From JAMCRM01 sp035561075 (lineage in GTDB: Bacteria; Acidobacteriota; Terriglobia; Bryobacterales; Bryobacteraceae), in the NCBI GenBank assembly GCA_035561075.1, contig DATMYF010000013.1, positions 67,568-131,567 on the forward strand: a stretch of DNA of 64,000 nt, given 5' to 3'. The position numbers and the translations under genes are program-made. Shown piece after piece: positions 1-8,400 of the stretch. The notes beneath the pieces were generated by a model. It saw nothing but the letters and a program-made list of their open reading frames with translations, made no database searches and was not told where the DNA came from. How positions within the stretch are numbered: position 1 is the first letter of the stretch; every line of letters begins with the position of its first letter.

Positions 1-599
1 CCCAGTTTGATCCCCAGGTTGGCGAAATAAGGATTGCTCGACGTCGCGATCGCCCGGGTCAGGTTACTATGCCTTCCCAGGCGCGACACGGCCGAGCCTT
101 TGTCGATGATTCCCTCGCTCAGCGCTGCCAGCGCAACCGGAACCTTGATGGTGGAGCACGGTTGGAAACCGCTGCCCAGCGCCAGTTTCTGGTTCACCAT
201 GCTGAGAATTCGGCCAGTGGCGGTGTCCACCACGACCACTGCGCCGTTGAAGGGGCCCAGCGCCTCGACCGCTGCCCGGCGAACGCTCAGGTCTTCGCCG
301 TCTACGTTGTCACCCACGGTGGAATCCGCGTAGGTCGGCACCGTCCACGGGCCGCCGCGGACGACGGGACCACCCACCGTCCTCCTGCGCTCGTACGATG
401 CCTTCTTGACCCTGGCCTTCTTCCGGAACTTGGCGGTAGTGGCAGACCGCTTCTTCACGACAGTGGTGCGATGTCGTGTTCCGGACGTCCTTCGCCTCTT
501 CGAGGTCGACGCCCCAAAGGCCATGGTGGTGAACAGAATGAAGATAACCGCGAGCGATATCGATCGCGAAGACAGGAATAGTCCCGTAGACCTCAGCAT
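1..599 (-). CDS. Penicillin-binding protein transpeptidase domain, 3' end cut off by window edge
   Basis: The frame runs leftward from ATG 597-599 and is still open at base 1, giving about 199 residues. A basic start and a hydrophobic stretch (SLAVIFILFTTMAFGA, about residues 14-29) suggest a membrane anchor. A strongly Lys/Arg-rich stretch follows (about 30-75). The transpeptidase core then appears: AVVVVDTATGRILSMVNQK, the SxxK motif STIK at residues 149-152 whose Ser is the acylated nucleophile, and SSN at 187-189 as the SxN motif. The KTG motif would lie beyond the edge. The family cross-links peptidoglycan outside the membrane. Class B (FtsI/PBP2-like) is the best guess, but the usual N-terminal dimerisation domain is missing, so this is a short variant. 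Confidence 0.85.
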   Translation of the reverse strand, partial: MLRSTGLFLSSRSISLAVIFILFTTMAFGASTSKRRRTSGTRHRTTVVKKRSATTAKFRKKARVKKASYERRRTVGGPVVRGGPWTVPTYADSTVGDNVDGEDLSVRRAAVEALGPFNGAVVVVDTATGRILSMVNQKLALGSGFQPCSTIKVPVALAALSEGIIDKGSAVSRLGRHSNLTRAIATSSNPYFANLGIKL

Positions 600-785
600 A
601 GTAAGATCGCGAAGCCACCAGCAGCGGTGTGCTAGAGGGGGGATGAGAGCCAGAGCGTAATAACCCGGTGGAGCAACCGGACAAGTACATTTTGCCCACC
701 CTGCTGCGTGTGCGTCAAGTTCTTTTTCCAACATTTTACCACGGTGAAGTATACCTTCCGGCCAATGATGTGCTTCCCACGAGGC

Positions 786-1676
786 ATGCACGGCGGGAGC
801 ACATCCATCGTCGCGATCCTCAACGCGACCGCTGGCGGGGCAAGCGATGCCACCGAGCGCGTGTCCGCCGCGTTCGCCGCGCAAGGCGCCGCCGCACAAG
901 TGCTCACGGCCGCTACCGGCGACGCCCTCCAGGATGCCGCCCGCACAGCCCTTGCAGCCGGTGCGTCCGCAGTTGCCGCCGGAGGAGGAGATGGCACCGT
1001 CAGCGCTGTCGCTTCGGTACTGGCGGGTACCGGAGTGTCGCTCGGAATTCTGCCGCTCGGAACCCTCAATCATTTCGCAAAAGACCTGGGCCTGCCGCTC
1101 GACCTCAACACGGCGGTTGAAGTTATCCTCAAAAACCGACCCGCCTCCGTGGATGCCGCCGAGGTCAACGGCCGCATTTTCGTCAACAATTCCAGCCTCG
1201 GCCTCTACCCCATGCTCGTCCAACAGCGGGAACTGCACCAGTCGCTGGGCCGCGGCAAATGGCCGGCATTCGTCTGGGCAGGGCTCTCGGCGCTACGCTG
1301 GTACCCATTCCTCACCCTGCGCATCGAGACCGCCGGCCGCAAACTGCTGCGCCGCACCCCTTTCCTGTTTATCGGCAATAACGTGTACGATATCCAGGGC
1401 TTCCGCATCGGCTCGCGTGTTTCGATTTCGGAAGGACAGATGTGCATCTACGGCCTGCACCGCACCGGCCGGCTCGCGCTCGCCAGGTTGGCGCTCTCCG
1501 CCCTCTTCGGCCGCCTTCACAACCAGCGCGATTTCGATTCCCTCTGTGCCACTGAGGTGTGGATCGATTCCCCTCGCCGCCGCCTGCACGTGGCCGTGGA
1601 TGGCGAGGTCACCGTCATGCGCCCCCCACTTCACTATCTGATCCGCCCCGGAGCCCTGCGGGTGCTTCTCCCCTGA
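786..1676 (+). CDS. Diacylglycerol kinase-family lipid kinase
   Basis: A 296-residue protein of the DAGK catalytic (YegS/DgkB/sphingosine kinase) family. These enzymes phosphorylate diacylglycerol or related lipids with ATP at the inner face of the membrane. Visible motifs are the N-terminal IVAILNATAGG strand and loop, GGGDGTVSAVASVL (the GGDGT nucleotide site) and GILPLGTLNHFAKDLGLP, which replaces the common GTGNDFA version. No signal peptide or membrane segment is seen. The frame is open back to 708, but ATG 786 begins right before the conserved domain and has a purine stretch just upstream; ATG 765 is an alternative. It ends 5 bases before the phosphodiesterase gene, so the two probably share a transcript. 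Lipid specificity cannot be read from sequence. Confidence 0.88.
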   Translation: MHGGSTSIVAILNATAGGASDATERVSAAFAAQGAAAQVLTAATGDALQDAARTALAAGASAVAAGGGDGTVSAVASVLAGTGVSLGILPLGTLNHFAKDLGLPLDLNTAVEVILKNRPASVDAAEVNGRIFVNNSSLGLYPMLVQQRELHQSLGRGKWPAFVWAGLSALRWYPFLTLRIETAGRKLLRRTPFLFIGNNVYDIQGFRIGSRVSISEGQMCIYGLHRTGRLALARLALSALFGRLHNQRDFDSLCATEVWIDSPRRRLHVAVDGEVTVMRPPLHYLIRPGALRVLLP

Positions 1677-1681
1677 CCGCC

Positions 1682-2521
1682 ATGCGCGTGATTCTGCACA
1701 TCTCCGACCTTCACTTCGGCCGCATCGATTACCGCATGCTGGGCCCGCTCTCGGCTGCAATCCACCAGACCGCGCCCCACCTCGTAGCCGTCTCCGGCGA
1801 CCTCACGCAACGCGCCCGGCCACGCGAATTCCGCGAGGCACGGGACTTCCTGGCCACTCTGCCCCGCCCCCAGATCATCGTGCCCGGCAATCACGATGTC
1901 CCCATGCACGATCCTGTAGCCCGCTTTCTGTGGCCCTTGCGCAACTGGGAACACCACTTCGGCGATGACATGGAGCCGGTCTACCAGGATCAGGAAATCG
2001 TGGTGGCGGGCGTCAACACCGCGCGCTCCCTTACCGTGAAGGGCGGACGCATCAACCTCTCCCAGATCGAGTGGGTGTTGAGCCGTATTTGCGATGTCGA
2101 TGACCGCGTCACCAAGGTCATTGTCACGCACCACCCGTTCGCTTTGCCCGCGGGCCATAATGAGCGCGAACTCGTGGGCCGTGCCCGCCGCGCCATGGCG
2201 CATTTCGCCCGCTGCGGCGCGGACCTCTTCCTGGCCGGCCACCTCCACCTGGGCTATGCGGTCCACACCGCCGAGCGGTACCGGATCGCCGGGCACTCCG
2301 CGCTCGTCGTGCAGGCCGGTACCGCGGTCTCCACGCGCGGCCGCGGGGAGCTGAACTCCTTCAACGTGCTGCGCATCGAGCATCCCTCAATCGAGGTGGA
2401 GCGCTGGGAATGGAGCGTCCGGCCCGAGGGCGTCATCGGGGAAGGCGGCTCAAGGGGCAAGTTCGCGCTGGCTGAAACCCAACGCTTCGAGCACGGCCCG
2501 GACGGCTGGCTGCCGGCTTAA
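1682..2521 (+). CDS. Calcineurin-like metallophosphoesterase (CpdA-like)
   Basis: A 279-residue cytosolic metallophosphoesterase. All five family motifs are present in order: ISDLHFG (DxH), SGDLTQRA (GD), VPGNHDVP (GNHD), VTHHPF and AGHLHLGY (GHxH). These bind the dinuclear metal centre that hydrolyses phosphodiesters. Motif spacing and size resemble CpdA-type 3',5'-cAMP phosphodiesterases, but substrate is not determined by motifs. The start at ATG 1682 sits immediately before MRVILHISDLHFG; the frame is open further upstream inside the lipid kinase gene. Its TAA stop occupies 2519-2521 and overlaps the stop of the convergent dehydrogenase gene. Confidence 0.9.
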   Translation: MRVILHISDLHFGRIDYRMLGPLSAAIHQTAPHLVAVSGDLTQRARPREFREARDFLATLPRPQIIVPGNHDVPMHDPVARFLWPLRNWEHHFGDDMEPVYQDQEIVVAGVNTARSLTVKGGRINLSQIEWVLSRICDVDDRVTKVIVTHHPFALPAGHNERELVGRARRAMAHFARCGADLFLAGHLHLGYAVHTAERYRIAGHSALVVQAGTAVSTRGRGELNSFNVLRIEHPSIEVERWEWSVRPEGVIGEGGSRGKFALAETQRFEHGPDGWLPA

Positions 2522-3267
2522 GCTGCCGTCCAGCCCCCGTCGATCGACATCACCGCACCCTGCACGAAGGCCGCCTCCGGCGAGCACAGGTACAGCACCA
2601 GGTGTGCGATCTCTTCCGGGCGACCCAGGCGGCCCACCGGCTGGCGCGCGTTCAGTTCCGCCCGGATCTTTTCCTTCTCGTGTTTGTGATACTTCTCAAG
2701 GTAGGCTTCCACGAACGGCGTATCCACCGTCCCGGGGCAGACGCAGTTTACGCGAATTTCCGTGGGGTGATCGACGGCAAGCTGCCGGGTCATGGCAACG
2801 ATGGCCCCCTTGGTGGCGCAGTACGCGAAGCGCTTCCTGATCCCCACTACCCCCGCCACCGACCCGACATTCACGATCGAGCCATGCGACGCCTTGAGTG
2901 CGGGCATAGCCGCGCGCGTCACCAGGTAGGTACCCTCCACATTCACCCGGAACAGCCGCTGGAAATCGGCCAGCTCGGTCTCCTCAACCCCGCCAACCAT
3001 CCCGATGCCCGCATTGTTGACCAGAATATCGAGCTGCGGAATCGCGGCGAAGGCGGCGCGGACCGCCGATTCGTCGGTAATATCGAGGTGTAGGGCGCTG
3101 GCGTCCGGCAGTTCGCGCGCAAGCGCCTCGGCGCGGGAACGGTCGAGATCCGTCACCATCACGCGCGCACCGGCGCCGGCCAGCACCCGGCAGGTGGCCT
3201 CGCCGATGCCGCTGGCGCCTCCGGTAATCAGGGCGATGCGGCCGTCCAAACGAAAAGGAGTACTCAT
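2518..3267 (-). CDS. Short-chain dehydrogenase/reductase (SDR, classical)
   Basis: A 249-residue classical SDR using NAD(P)H. The Rossmann motif TGGASGIG is at residues 15-22, Asp40 follows the second strand (VMVTD), NNAG is at 84-87, Asn109 lies in RVNVEG, and the catalytic set is Ser136, Tyr149 and Lys153 (YCATK). The PGTVDTPF and C-terminal MSIDGGWTAA blocks are typical of FabG-like enzymes. Asp40 suggests a preference for NAD(H). Substrate is unknown. It is transcribed divergently from the uracil-DNA glycosylase with a gap of under 20 bases between starts. Confidence 0.92.
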   Translation of the reverse strand: MSTPFRLDGRIALITGGASGIGEATCRVLAGAGARVMVTDLDRSRAEALARELPDASALHLDITDESAVRAAFAAIPQLDILVNNAGIGMVGGVEETELADFQRLFRVNVEGTYLVTRAAMPALKASHGSIVNVGSVAGVVGIRKRFAYCATKGAIVAMTRQLAVDHPTEIRVNCVCPGTVDTPFVEAYLEKYHKHEKEKIRAELNARQPVGRLGRPEEIAHLVLYLCSPEAAFVQGAVMSIDGGWTAA

Positions 3268-3285
3268 CCGTTGAATTGTAACGCC

Positions 3286-3966
3286 ATGGATTCACTGCGG
3301 GATGAAATTGTGGGCTGCGAGCGCTGCCCCCGGCTGCGGCTCTACTGTACGGAGGTCGCCGCGGTGAAGCGCCGCGCCTTCCGTGACCAGGAATACTGGG
3401 GGCGGCCCGTGCCACCCCTGGGCGATGCCTGTGCGAAGCTGCTGATCGTGGGACTCGCCCCGGCCGCCCACGGCGGGAACCGCACCGGCCGGATGTTCAC
3501 GGGCGACCGCTCCGGCGACTGGCTCTACCGCATACTCCACCGCACCGGCTTCGCCTCGCAGCCGGAGAGCATCTCGCGCGACGACGGCCTGCGGCTGATC
3601 GGCGCCTACATTACCGCCGTGGCGCGCTGTGCCCCTCCGGACAACAAGCCCCTGCCCCAGGAAATCCGAAACTGCCGGCCCTTCCTCGAACGCGAACTGG
3701 AGATGCTGAAGGATTTGCGGGTGGTGGTGGCGCTGGGAAAGATCGCGTTCGACAACTACCTGGCGGTGCTCTGCGCCCGTGGAGATATCGCCCGGCGCGC
3801 ACCATTCATCTTCGGGCACGGCCGAGAACACGTCACCGGGCCGGGCCAGCCTCTGCTGATCGCGTCATACCATCCCAGCCAGCAGAATACATCCACCGGC
3901 CGCCTGAACGAGCCGATGCTGTTTGATGTGTTCGACAGGGCCAGACGCGTCGCAGATCAGCCGTAA
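3286..3966 (+). CDS. Family 4/5-type uracil-DNA glycosylase (UdgB-like)
   Basis: A 226-residue DNA repair enzyme that removes uracil and other deaminated bases from DNA. The uracil-pocket motif reads GLAPAAHGGNRTGRMFTGDR and the DNA-intercalation motif is YHPSQQNTSTGRL. GLAPA, rather than the GEAPG of family 4, points to the family 5 (UdgB) group. Cys11 and Cys14 plus a second Cys pair around residues 110-125 (C-x14-C) are placed to hold the 4Fe-4S cluster usual in these families. A TTG at 3271 is also in frame, but ATG 3286 gives the better N terminus. The stop codon lies inside an 11-bp sequence repeated at 4341-4351. Confidence 0.88.
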   Translation: MDSLRDEIVGCERCPRLRLYCTEVAAVKRRAFRDQEYWGRPVPPLGDACAKLLIVGLAPAAHGGNRTGRMFTGDRSGDWLYRILHRTGFASQPESISRDDGLRLIGAYITAVARCAPPDNKPLPQEIRNCRPFLERELEMLKDLRVVVALGKIAFDNYLAVLCARGDIARRAPFIFGHGREHVTGPGQPLLIASYHPSQQNTSTGRLNEPMLFDVFDRARRVADQP

Positions 3967-4351
3967 ATAGGGTTTATGTGCGTGACTCATCCAGTCTCAG
4001 CGATAGAAGGAACCGGCGTAGCCGCCTTCTTCAGACGAACGAGCAGATACGCAATCAGAGCCCAAACGGGGATTATCAGTCACGTAATCCACGCCCATGA
4101 GCGTCTGAAAGACTGGCGTGGCACAGACCAAAAACAACAGGACACCTTCAGCGGTTCGGAGCATCCCCGAATCCGACTTAAAACCAAGCCGCCGCTGCTT
4201 CGCCAAACGGTATGCCAGGGCTCCCAGAATAGCGTTGCTTCCGCCCACGACATTGTCCGCGTGAACCCATGTGGACAGGTGCGACAACTGCGTCACAATC
4301 GAGATTGTGCCGATCACGATGGCTATCGTAGAACCGAAACGCCGTAAATAG
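3960..4351. repeat. 11-bp direct repeat (3960-3970 and 4341-4351) flanking a decayed segment
   Basis: The sequence GCCGTAAATAG occurs at 3960-3970, across the glycosylase stop codon, and again at 4341-4351, directly before the nifJ-operon terminator. The two copies bracket about 370 bases that hold only a frameshifted membrane-protein remnant. The arrangement looks like a target-site duplication or a recombination footprint, although no terminal inverted repeats or transposase were found. A chance match of this length somewhere in the window is possible; its position is what makes it notable. Confidence 0.5.
3987..4350 (-). pseudogene. Frameshifted remnant of a small membrane protein
   Basis: This is the only content of the roughly 430-base gap between the glycosylase and the nifJ operon. 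One minus-strand frame reads a helix-like stretch (STIAIVIGTISIVTQLSHL), then AILGALAYRLAKQRRLG and a second hydrophobic stretch (LLFLVCATPVFQTLMGVDYV). Near base 4080 the sense continues in another frame as LIIPVWALIAYLLVRLKKAA, a convincing third membrane helix with a basic end, stopping at 3987. Removing one base near 4080 joins the halves. No ATG with a ribosome site is seen at the 5' side, which abuts the terminator. It is therefore probably a broken gene; a sequencing error or an intact gene with an unusual start is possible. Function is unknown. Confidence 0.5.
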
Positions 4352-4353
4352 AA

Positions 4354-4382
4354 AAAGGGGCGGGAACCTGCCCCGCCCCTTT
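4354..4382 (-). terminator. Rho-independent terminator of the nifJ operon
   Basis: A perfect 11-bp stem (4354-4364 with 4372-4382, GC-rich core GGGGCGGG) with a 7-base loop. Read on the minus strand it is followed by a run of T, the usual shape of an intrinsic terminator. It lies 20 bases after the stop of the dihydroorotate-dehydrogenase-like gene. Confidence 0.85.
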
Positions 4383-4402
4383 CGAAAAGAAGTGACAGCA
4401 GC

Positions 4403-5422
4403 CTACGCACGCATGGCGTAAGAGCTAAGTACCTTCATGTAGTTGGTGCGTTCGAATGCCAAGGGCTGCGGAACCGCGTTGCGGCTCATCGACCCCTGCA
4501 TCTGCCGGATCGAGTCGTATTCGTGGTCGTGCAGCCACTGCAGCAGTTCCGTCTGTACGGTATCCAGGTGCGAGATGCCCCGCTTCAGCAGCGCGGAAGT
4601 CATCATCGCCACCCGGGCTCCAGCCATCATCGACTTAACGACGTCGGTAGCCGAGTGCACCCCGCCGGTGATCGCCATGTCGGCCTTCACCGCGCCGTAC
4701 AGCACCGCCACCCAGTGCAGCCGCAGGAGCAGTTCGTACTGGCTGCTGAGCATCAGGTTAGGCACCACTTCGAGCGCTTCCAGGTCGTAATCCGGCTGGT
4801 AGAAGCGGTTGAACAACACCAGCCCGTCCGCCCCGGCGTCCACCAGCTTCTTGACCATGTTCGCAGGCGAACTGAAGTACGGCCCGAGCTTTACGGCCAC
4901 CGGGATGTTGATGCTGGCCTTCACCGCCTTCACCAGCTCGACGTAGTTCCGCTCCACCTGCTCACCAGTGAGCTGCGGATCCACCGGCACGTAGTAGATG
5001 TTCAGTTCGAGCGCGTCCGCGCCCGCCTGCTGCATCTGCTTGGCGTACTCGGTCCAACCCCCGACGGAGGTGCCGTTCAGGCTGGCGATCACGGGAATCG
5101 AGACCGCCTGCTTGGCCTTCCGGATGTGCTCCAGGTAGCCTTCCGGCCCCAGGTGAAACCGCCCGACATCAGGGAACGAGGTGACGGCTTCGGGGCCGCG
5201 CTCCTCGCCGGCGGAAATCGCCCGGTCCAACTCCTGGCTGTCAATCTGGATCTGCTCCTCAAACAGCGAGTGCAGAACCACGGCGGCGGCGCCCGAATCT
5301 TCCATCCGCCGGATGTTGCCGATATCCTCGCACAGGGGCGAGGAGGAGGCCACCAGCGGGTTCTTCAGCTTCAGCCCGAGGTAACTGGTGGACAGATCGA
5401 TAGTCTTCGACAGGTCAATCAT
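4403..5422 (-). CDS. Dihydroorotate dehydrogenase-like flavoprotein, partner of NifJ
   Basis: A 339-residue TIM-barrel protein of the class 1 dihydroorotate dehydrogenase family, with blocks LKLKNPLVASSSPL, IPVIASLNG, IPVAVKLGPYFSS, DGLVLFNRF, AITGGVHSATDVVKSMMAGA. Where true PyrD has an N-x-S-C-P-N loop with catalytic Cys or Ser, this protein has LNIYYVPVDP, so it is unlikely to make orotate. Relatives of this type are commonly found next to pyruvate:ferredoxin oxidoreductase genes, and their reaction is unsettled. The ATG follows the nifJ stop with no gap (TAA then ATG) and its ribosome site GGAGG lies inside the nifJ end, so translation is probably coupled. A strong terminator follows. Confidence 0.85.
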   Translation of the reverse strand: MIDLSKTIDLSTSYLGLKLKNPLVASSSPLCEDIGNIRRMEDSGAAAVVLHSLFEEQIQIDSQELDRAISAGEERGPEAVTSFPDVGRFHLGPEGYLEHIRKAKQAVSIPVIASLNGTSVGGWTEYAKQMQQAGADALELNIYYVPVDPQLTGEQVERNYVELVKAVKASINIPVAVKLGPYFSSPANMVKKLVDAGADGLVLFNRFYQPDYDLEALEVVPNLMLSSQYELLLRLHWVAVLYGAVKADMAITGGVHSATDVVKSMMAGARVAMMTSALLKRGISHLDTVQTELLQWLHDHEYDSIRQMQGSMSRNAVPQPLAFERTNYMKVLSSYAMRA

Positions 5423-8400
5423 TTACTTGCCTCCCTCTTTTTCGCCCGTGCCATTGCCAGGCATCTGCGCCCAGTGCTCGTAGAGCTTGAACCGCTGCTG
5501 AACATCCTGCTGGGCTAGGGTCAGCAGCTTCTGCGCCGCCTCGGGATTGCTCTTCGCCAGCATGGTGTACCGGGTCTCGTTGTAAACGTAGTCCTTCAGG
5601 CTGATGCTGGGGCTCTTCGAATCGAGCTGGAACGGATTCTTGCCTTCCGCCAGCAACGCCGGATTGTACCGGAACAGCGGCCAATGGCCGGAGTTGACAG
5701 CGGCCTTCTGCTGGTCGAGTCCGTGCACCAGGTCGTAGCCGTGCGCGATGCAGTGGCTGTAAGCGATGATCAGGCTGGGTCCCTCATAAGCATCCGCTTC
5801 GAGGAACGCCTTCACCGTGTGCATGTCGTTCGCGCCCATCGCGATGCGCGCCACGTAGACGCTGCCGTACGTCGTCGCGATCATAGCCAGGTCTTTCTTG
5901 GCAACCGGTTTACCACCGGCCGCGAACTTGGCTACCGCGCCGCGCGGCGTGGCCTTGGACATCTGCCCGCCGGTGTTCGAGTAAACTTCCGTGTCCATCA
6001 CCAGGACGTTGACGTTGCGCCCCGATGCCAGCACGTGATCGAGCCCACCGTAACCGATGTCGTACGCCCAACCGTCGCCGCCGAACGCCCATACGCTCTT
6101 CCGTACCAGCGCATCGGCCAGGGTGAGCAGGTCTTTCGCTTCGGCGCTGTTCACGCCCGCCAACTTCTGCCGCAGCGCGTTAACCCTCTCGCGTTGCTCG
6201 AAGAGGCCCTGTTCGGTCTTCTGGTCCGCATTCAGGAGGGCAGCCGCCAGCTCGTCGCCGATTACGGACGACAGCCGCACCACCAGTTCCCTGGCGTATT
6301 CGTTCTGCTTGTCGACGGCCAGCCGCATCCCGAGTGCAAACTCGGCGTTATCCTCGAACAGCGAGTTCGTCCAGGACGGACCGCGCCCGTCCGAATCCGT
6401 GCAGTACGGGGTTGTGGGCAGGTTGCCGCCATAGATCGACGAGCAGCCCGTGGCGTTGCTGATCAGCGCCCGGTTTCCGAACAACTGCGTCATCAGCTTG
6501 ATATACGGGGTTTCGCCGCAGCCGGAGCAGGCGCCGGAGAATTCGAACAGCGGCCGCAGCAACTGCGCGTCCTTCACCTGGCTCAGGCTCAGTGCCTTGC
6601 GGTCGTTGTCCGGGATCGAGAGGAAGTATTCCCAGTTGGCGTTTTCGCTCTCGCGCAACGGAGCCTGCGGGACCATGTTGATGGCCTTGTGCTTGACTTC
6701 CGTTTTGCTCTTGGCCGGGCAAACCTCCACGCACAGGCCGCAGCCGGTGCAATCCTCCGGCGCCACCTGCAGGGAGTATTTGTAGCCCTTGAAGTCTTTC
6801 CACTTCGCTTCGGCGGTCTTGAAGGTGGGAGGAGCGCCGCCGTTGGCGTAGCTGGCGTCGAACACCTTGGCGCGGATCACCGCGTGGGGGCATACCAGCA
6901 CGCACTTGCCGCACTGGATGCAGAGCTTCTCATCCCACTCCGGAATCTCGAGCGCGATATTGCGCTTTTCCCACTGCGCCGTGCCCATGGGGTACGTGCC
7001 GTCCACCGGCATGGCGCTGACCGGCAGGTCATTGCCGCGCCCGGCGATGATTTCCGCCGTTACCTTCTGCACGAACTCGGGAGCCTGGGCGGGCACCGGC
7101 GGACGCATCTTGAACGTCGCCCCCACCGTAGCCGGCACCTTCACCTCGTGCATGTGGCTGATGGCCGCATCCACGGCAGCGAAGTTCTTCTGCACCACGC
7201 TCTCGCCGCGCTTGCCGTAGGTTTTCTTGATGGAGTACTTAATGGCCTCGATGGCCTCTTCCCGGGGCAGCACGCCGCTGATGGCGAAGAAGCAGGTCTG
7301 CATGATCGTATTCACGCGGCCGCCCATCCCGGTCTCCCGGGCCACGGTGTAGCCGTCGATCACGTAGAACTTCAGCTTCTTCTCGATGATGGTCTTCTGC
7401 ACCTCTTCGGGAAGGTGTTGCCACACTTCCTCGTGCGAATAGGGAGAGTTCAGCAGGAACGTCGCGCCGGGCTCGGCCACTTGCAGCATCTCGAAGCGCT
7501 CCAGGAAGGAGAACTGATGGCACGCCACGAAGTTGGCGTTCGAGATCAGGTAGCTCGAGCGGATCGGCTTGGGACCGAAGCGCAGATGCGAGGTGGTGAT
7601 AGCGCCGGATTTCTTCGAATCGTAGACGAAGTAGCCCTGCGCGAAGTTGTCCGTCTCCTCGCCGATAATCTTGATGGAGTTTTTGTTGGCCCCCACCGTG
7701 CCGTCCGCGCCCAGGCCATAGAAAATCGCTCGCACGGTGCCGGGGTATTCGGTGGAGAAAGACGGATCGTAGTCGATGCTGGTGTGGGTGACGTCGTCCT
7801 TGATCCCCACCGTGAAGTGCCGCTTGGGCGACTCCTTGCACAGCTCGTCGAACACGCCCTTCACCATCGCGGGCGTGAATTCCTTCGAGGACAGCCCGTA
7901 GCGGCCGCCGATCACCACCCGGTTGGTGCTGCCCGCTTCGGCGAGCGCGGTTATGACATCCTGGTAGAGCGGCTCCCCGATGGAGCCAGGCTCCTTCGTG
8001 CGGTCGAGAACCGCGATCCGCCGTGCCGTCTCCGGCAGCGCGGCTATGAAATGTTCCACCGAGAACGGCCGATAGAGGCGCACTTTCAGCAACCCGACCT
8101 TGCGGCCGCGGGCCAACATGTAATCCACAGCCTCGTGCGCGATGTCCGCACCCGAACCCATGATCACCATCACGCTCTCGGCGTCCGGCGCACCCACGTA
8201 CTCAAACAGCTTGTATTGCCGCCCCGTGAGCGCCGCAAACTTGTCCATGGCGTTCTGCACGATGGTCGGGCAAGCCAGGTAGTAGGGGTTCACGGTCTCC
8301 CGCGCCTGGAAATAGACGTCCGGATTCTGGGCCGTGCCGCGGAGTACCGGACGATCGGGCGTAAGCGCCCGCCCGCGATGCGCCGCCACCAGCTCGTCGC

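Noticed and set aside
4403..5422. Annotation as pyrD (dihydroorotate dehydrogenase)
   Set aside because: The catalytic N-x-S-C-P-N loop is absent and the gene is coupled to nifJ.
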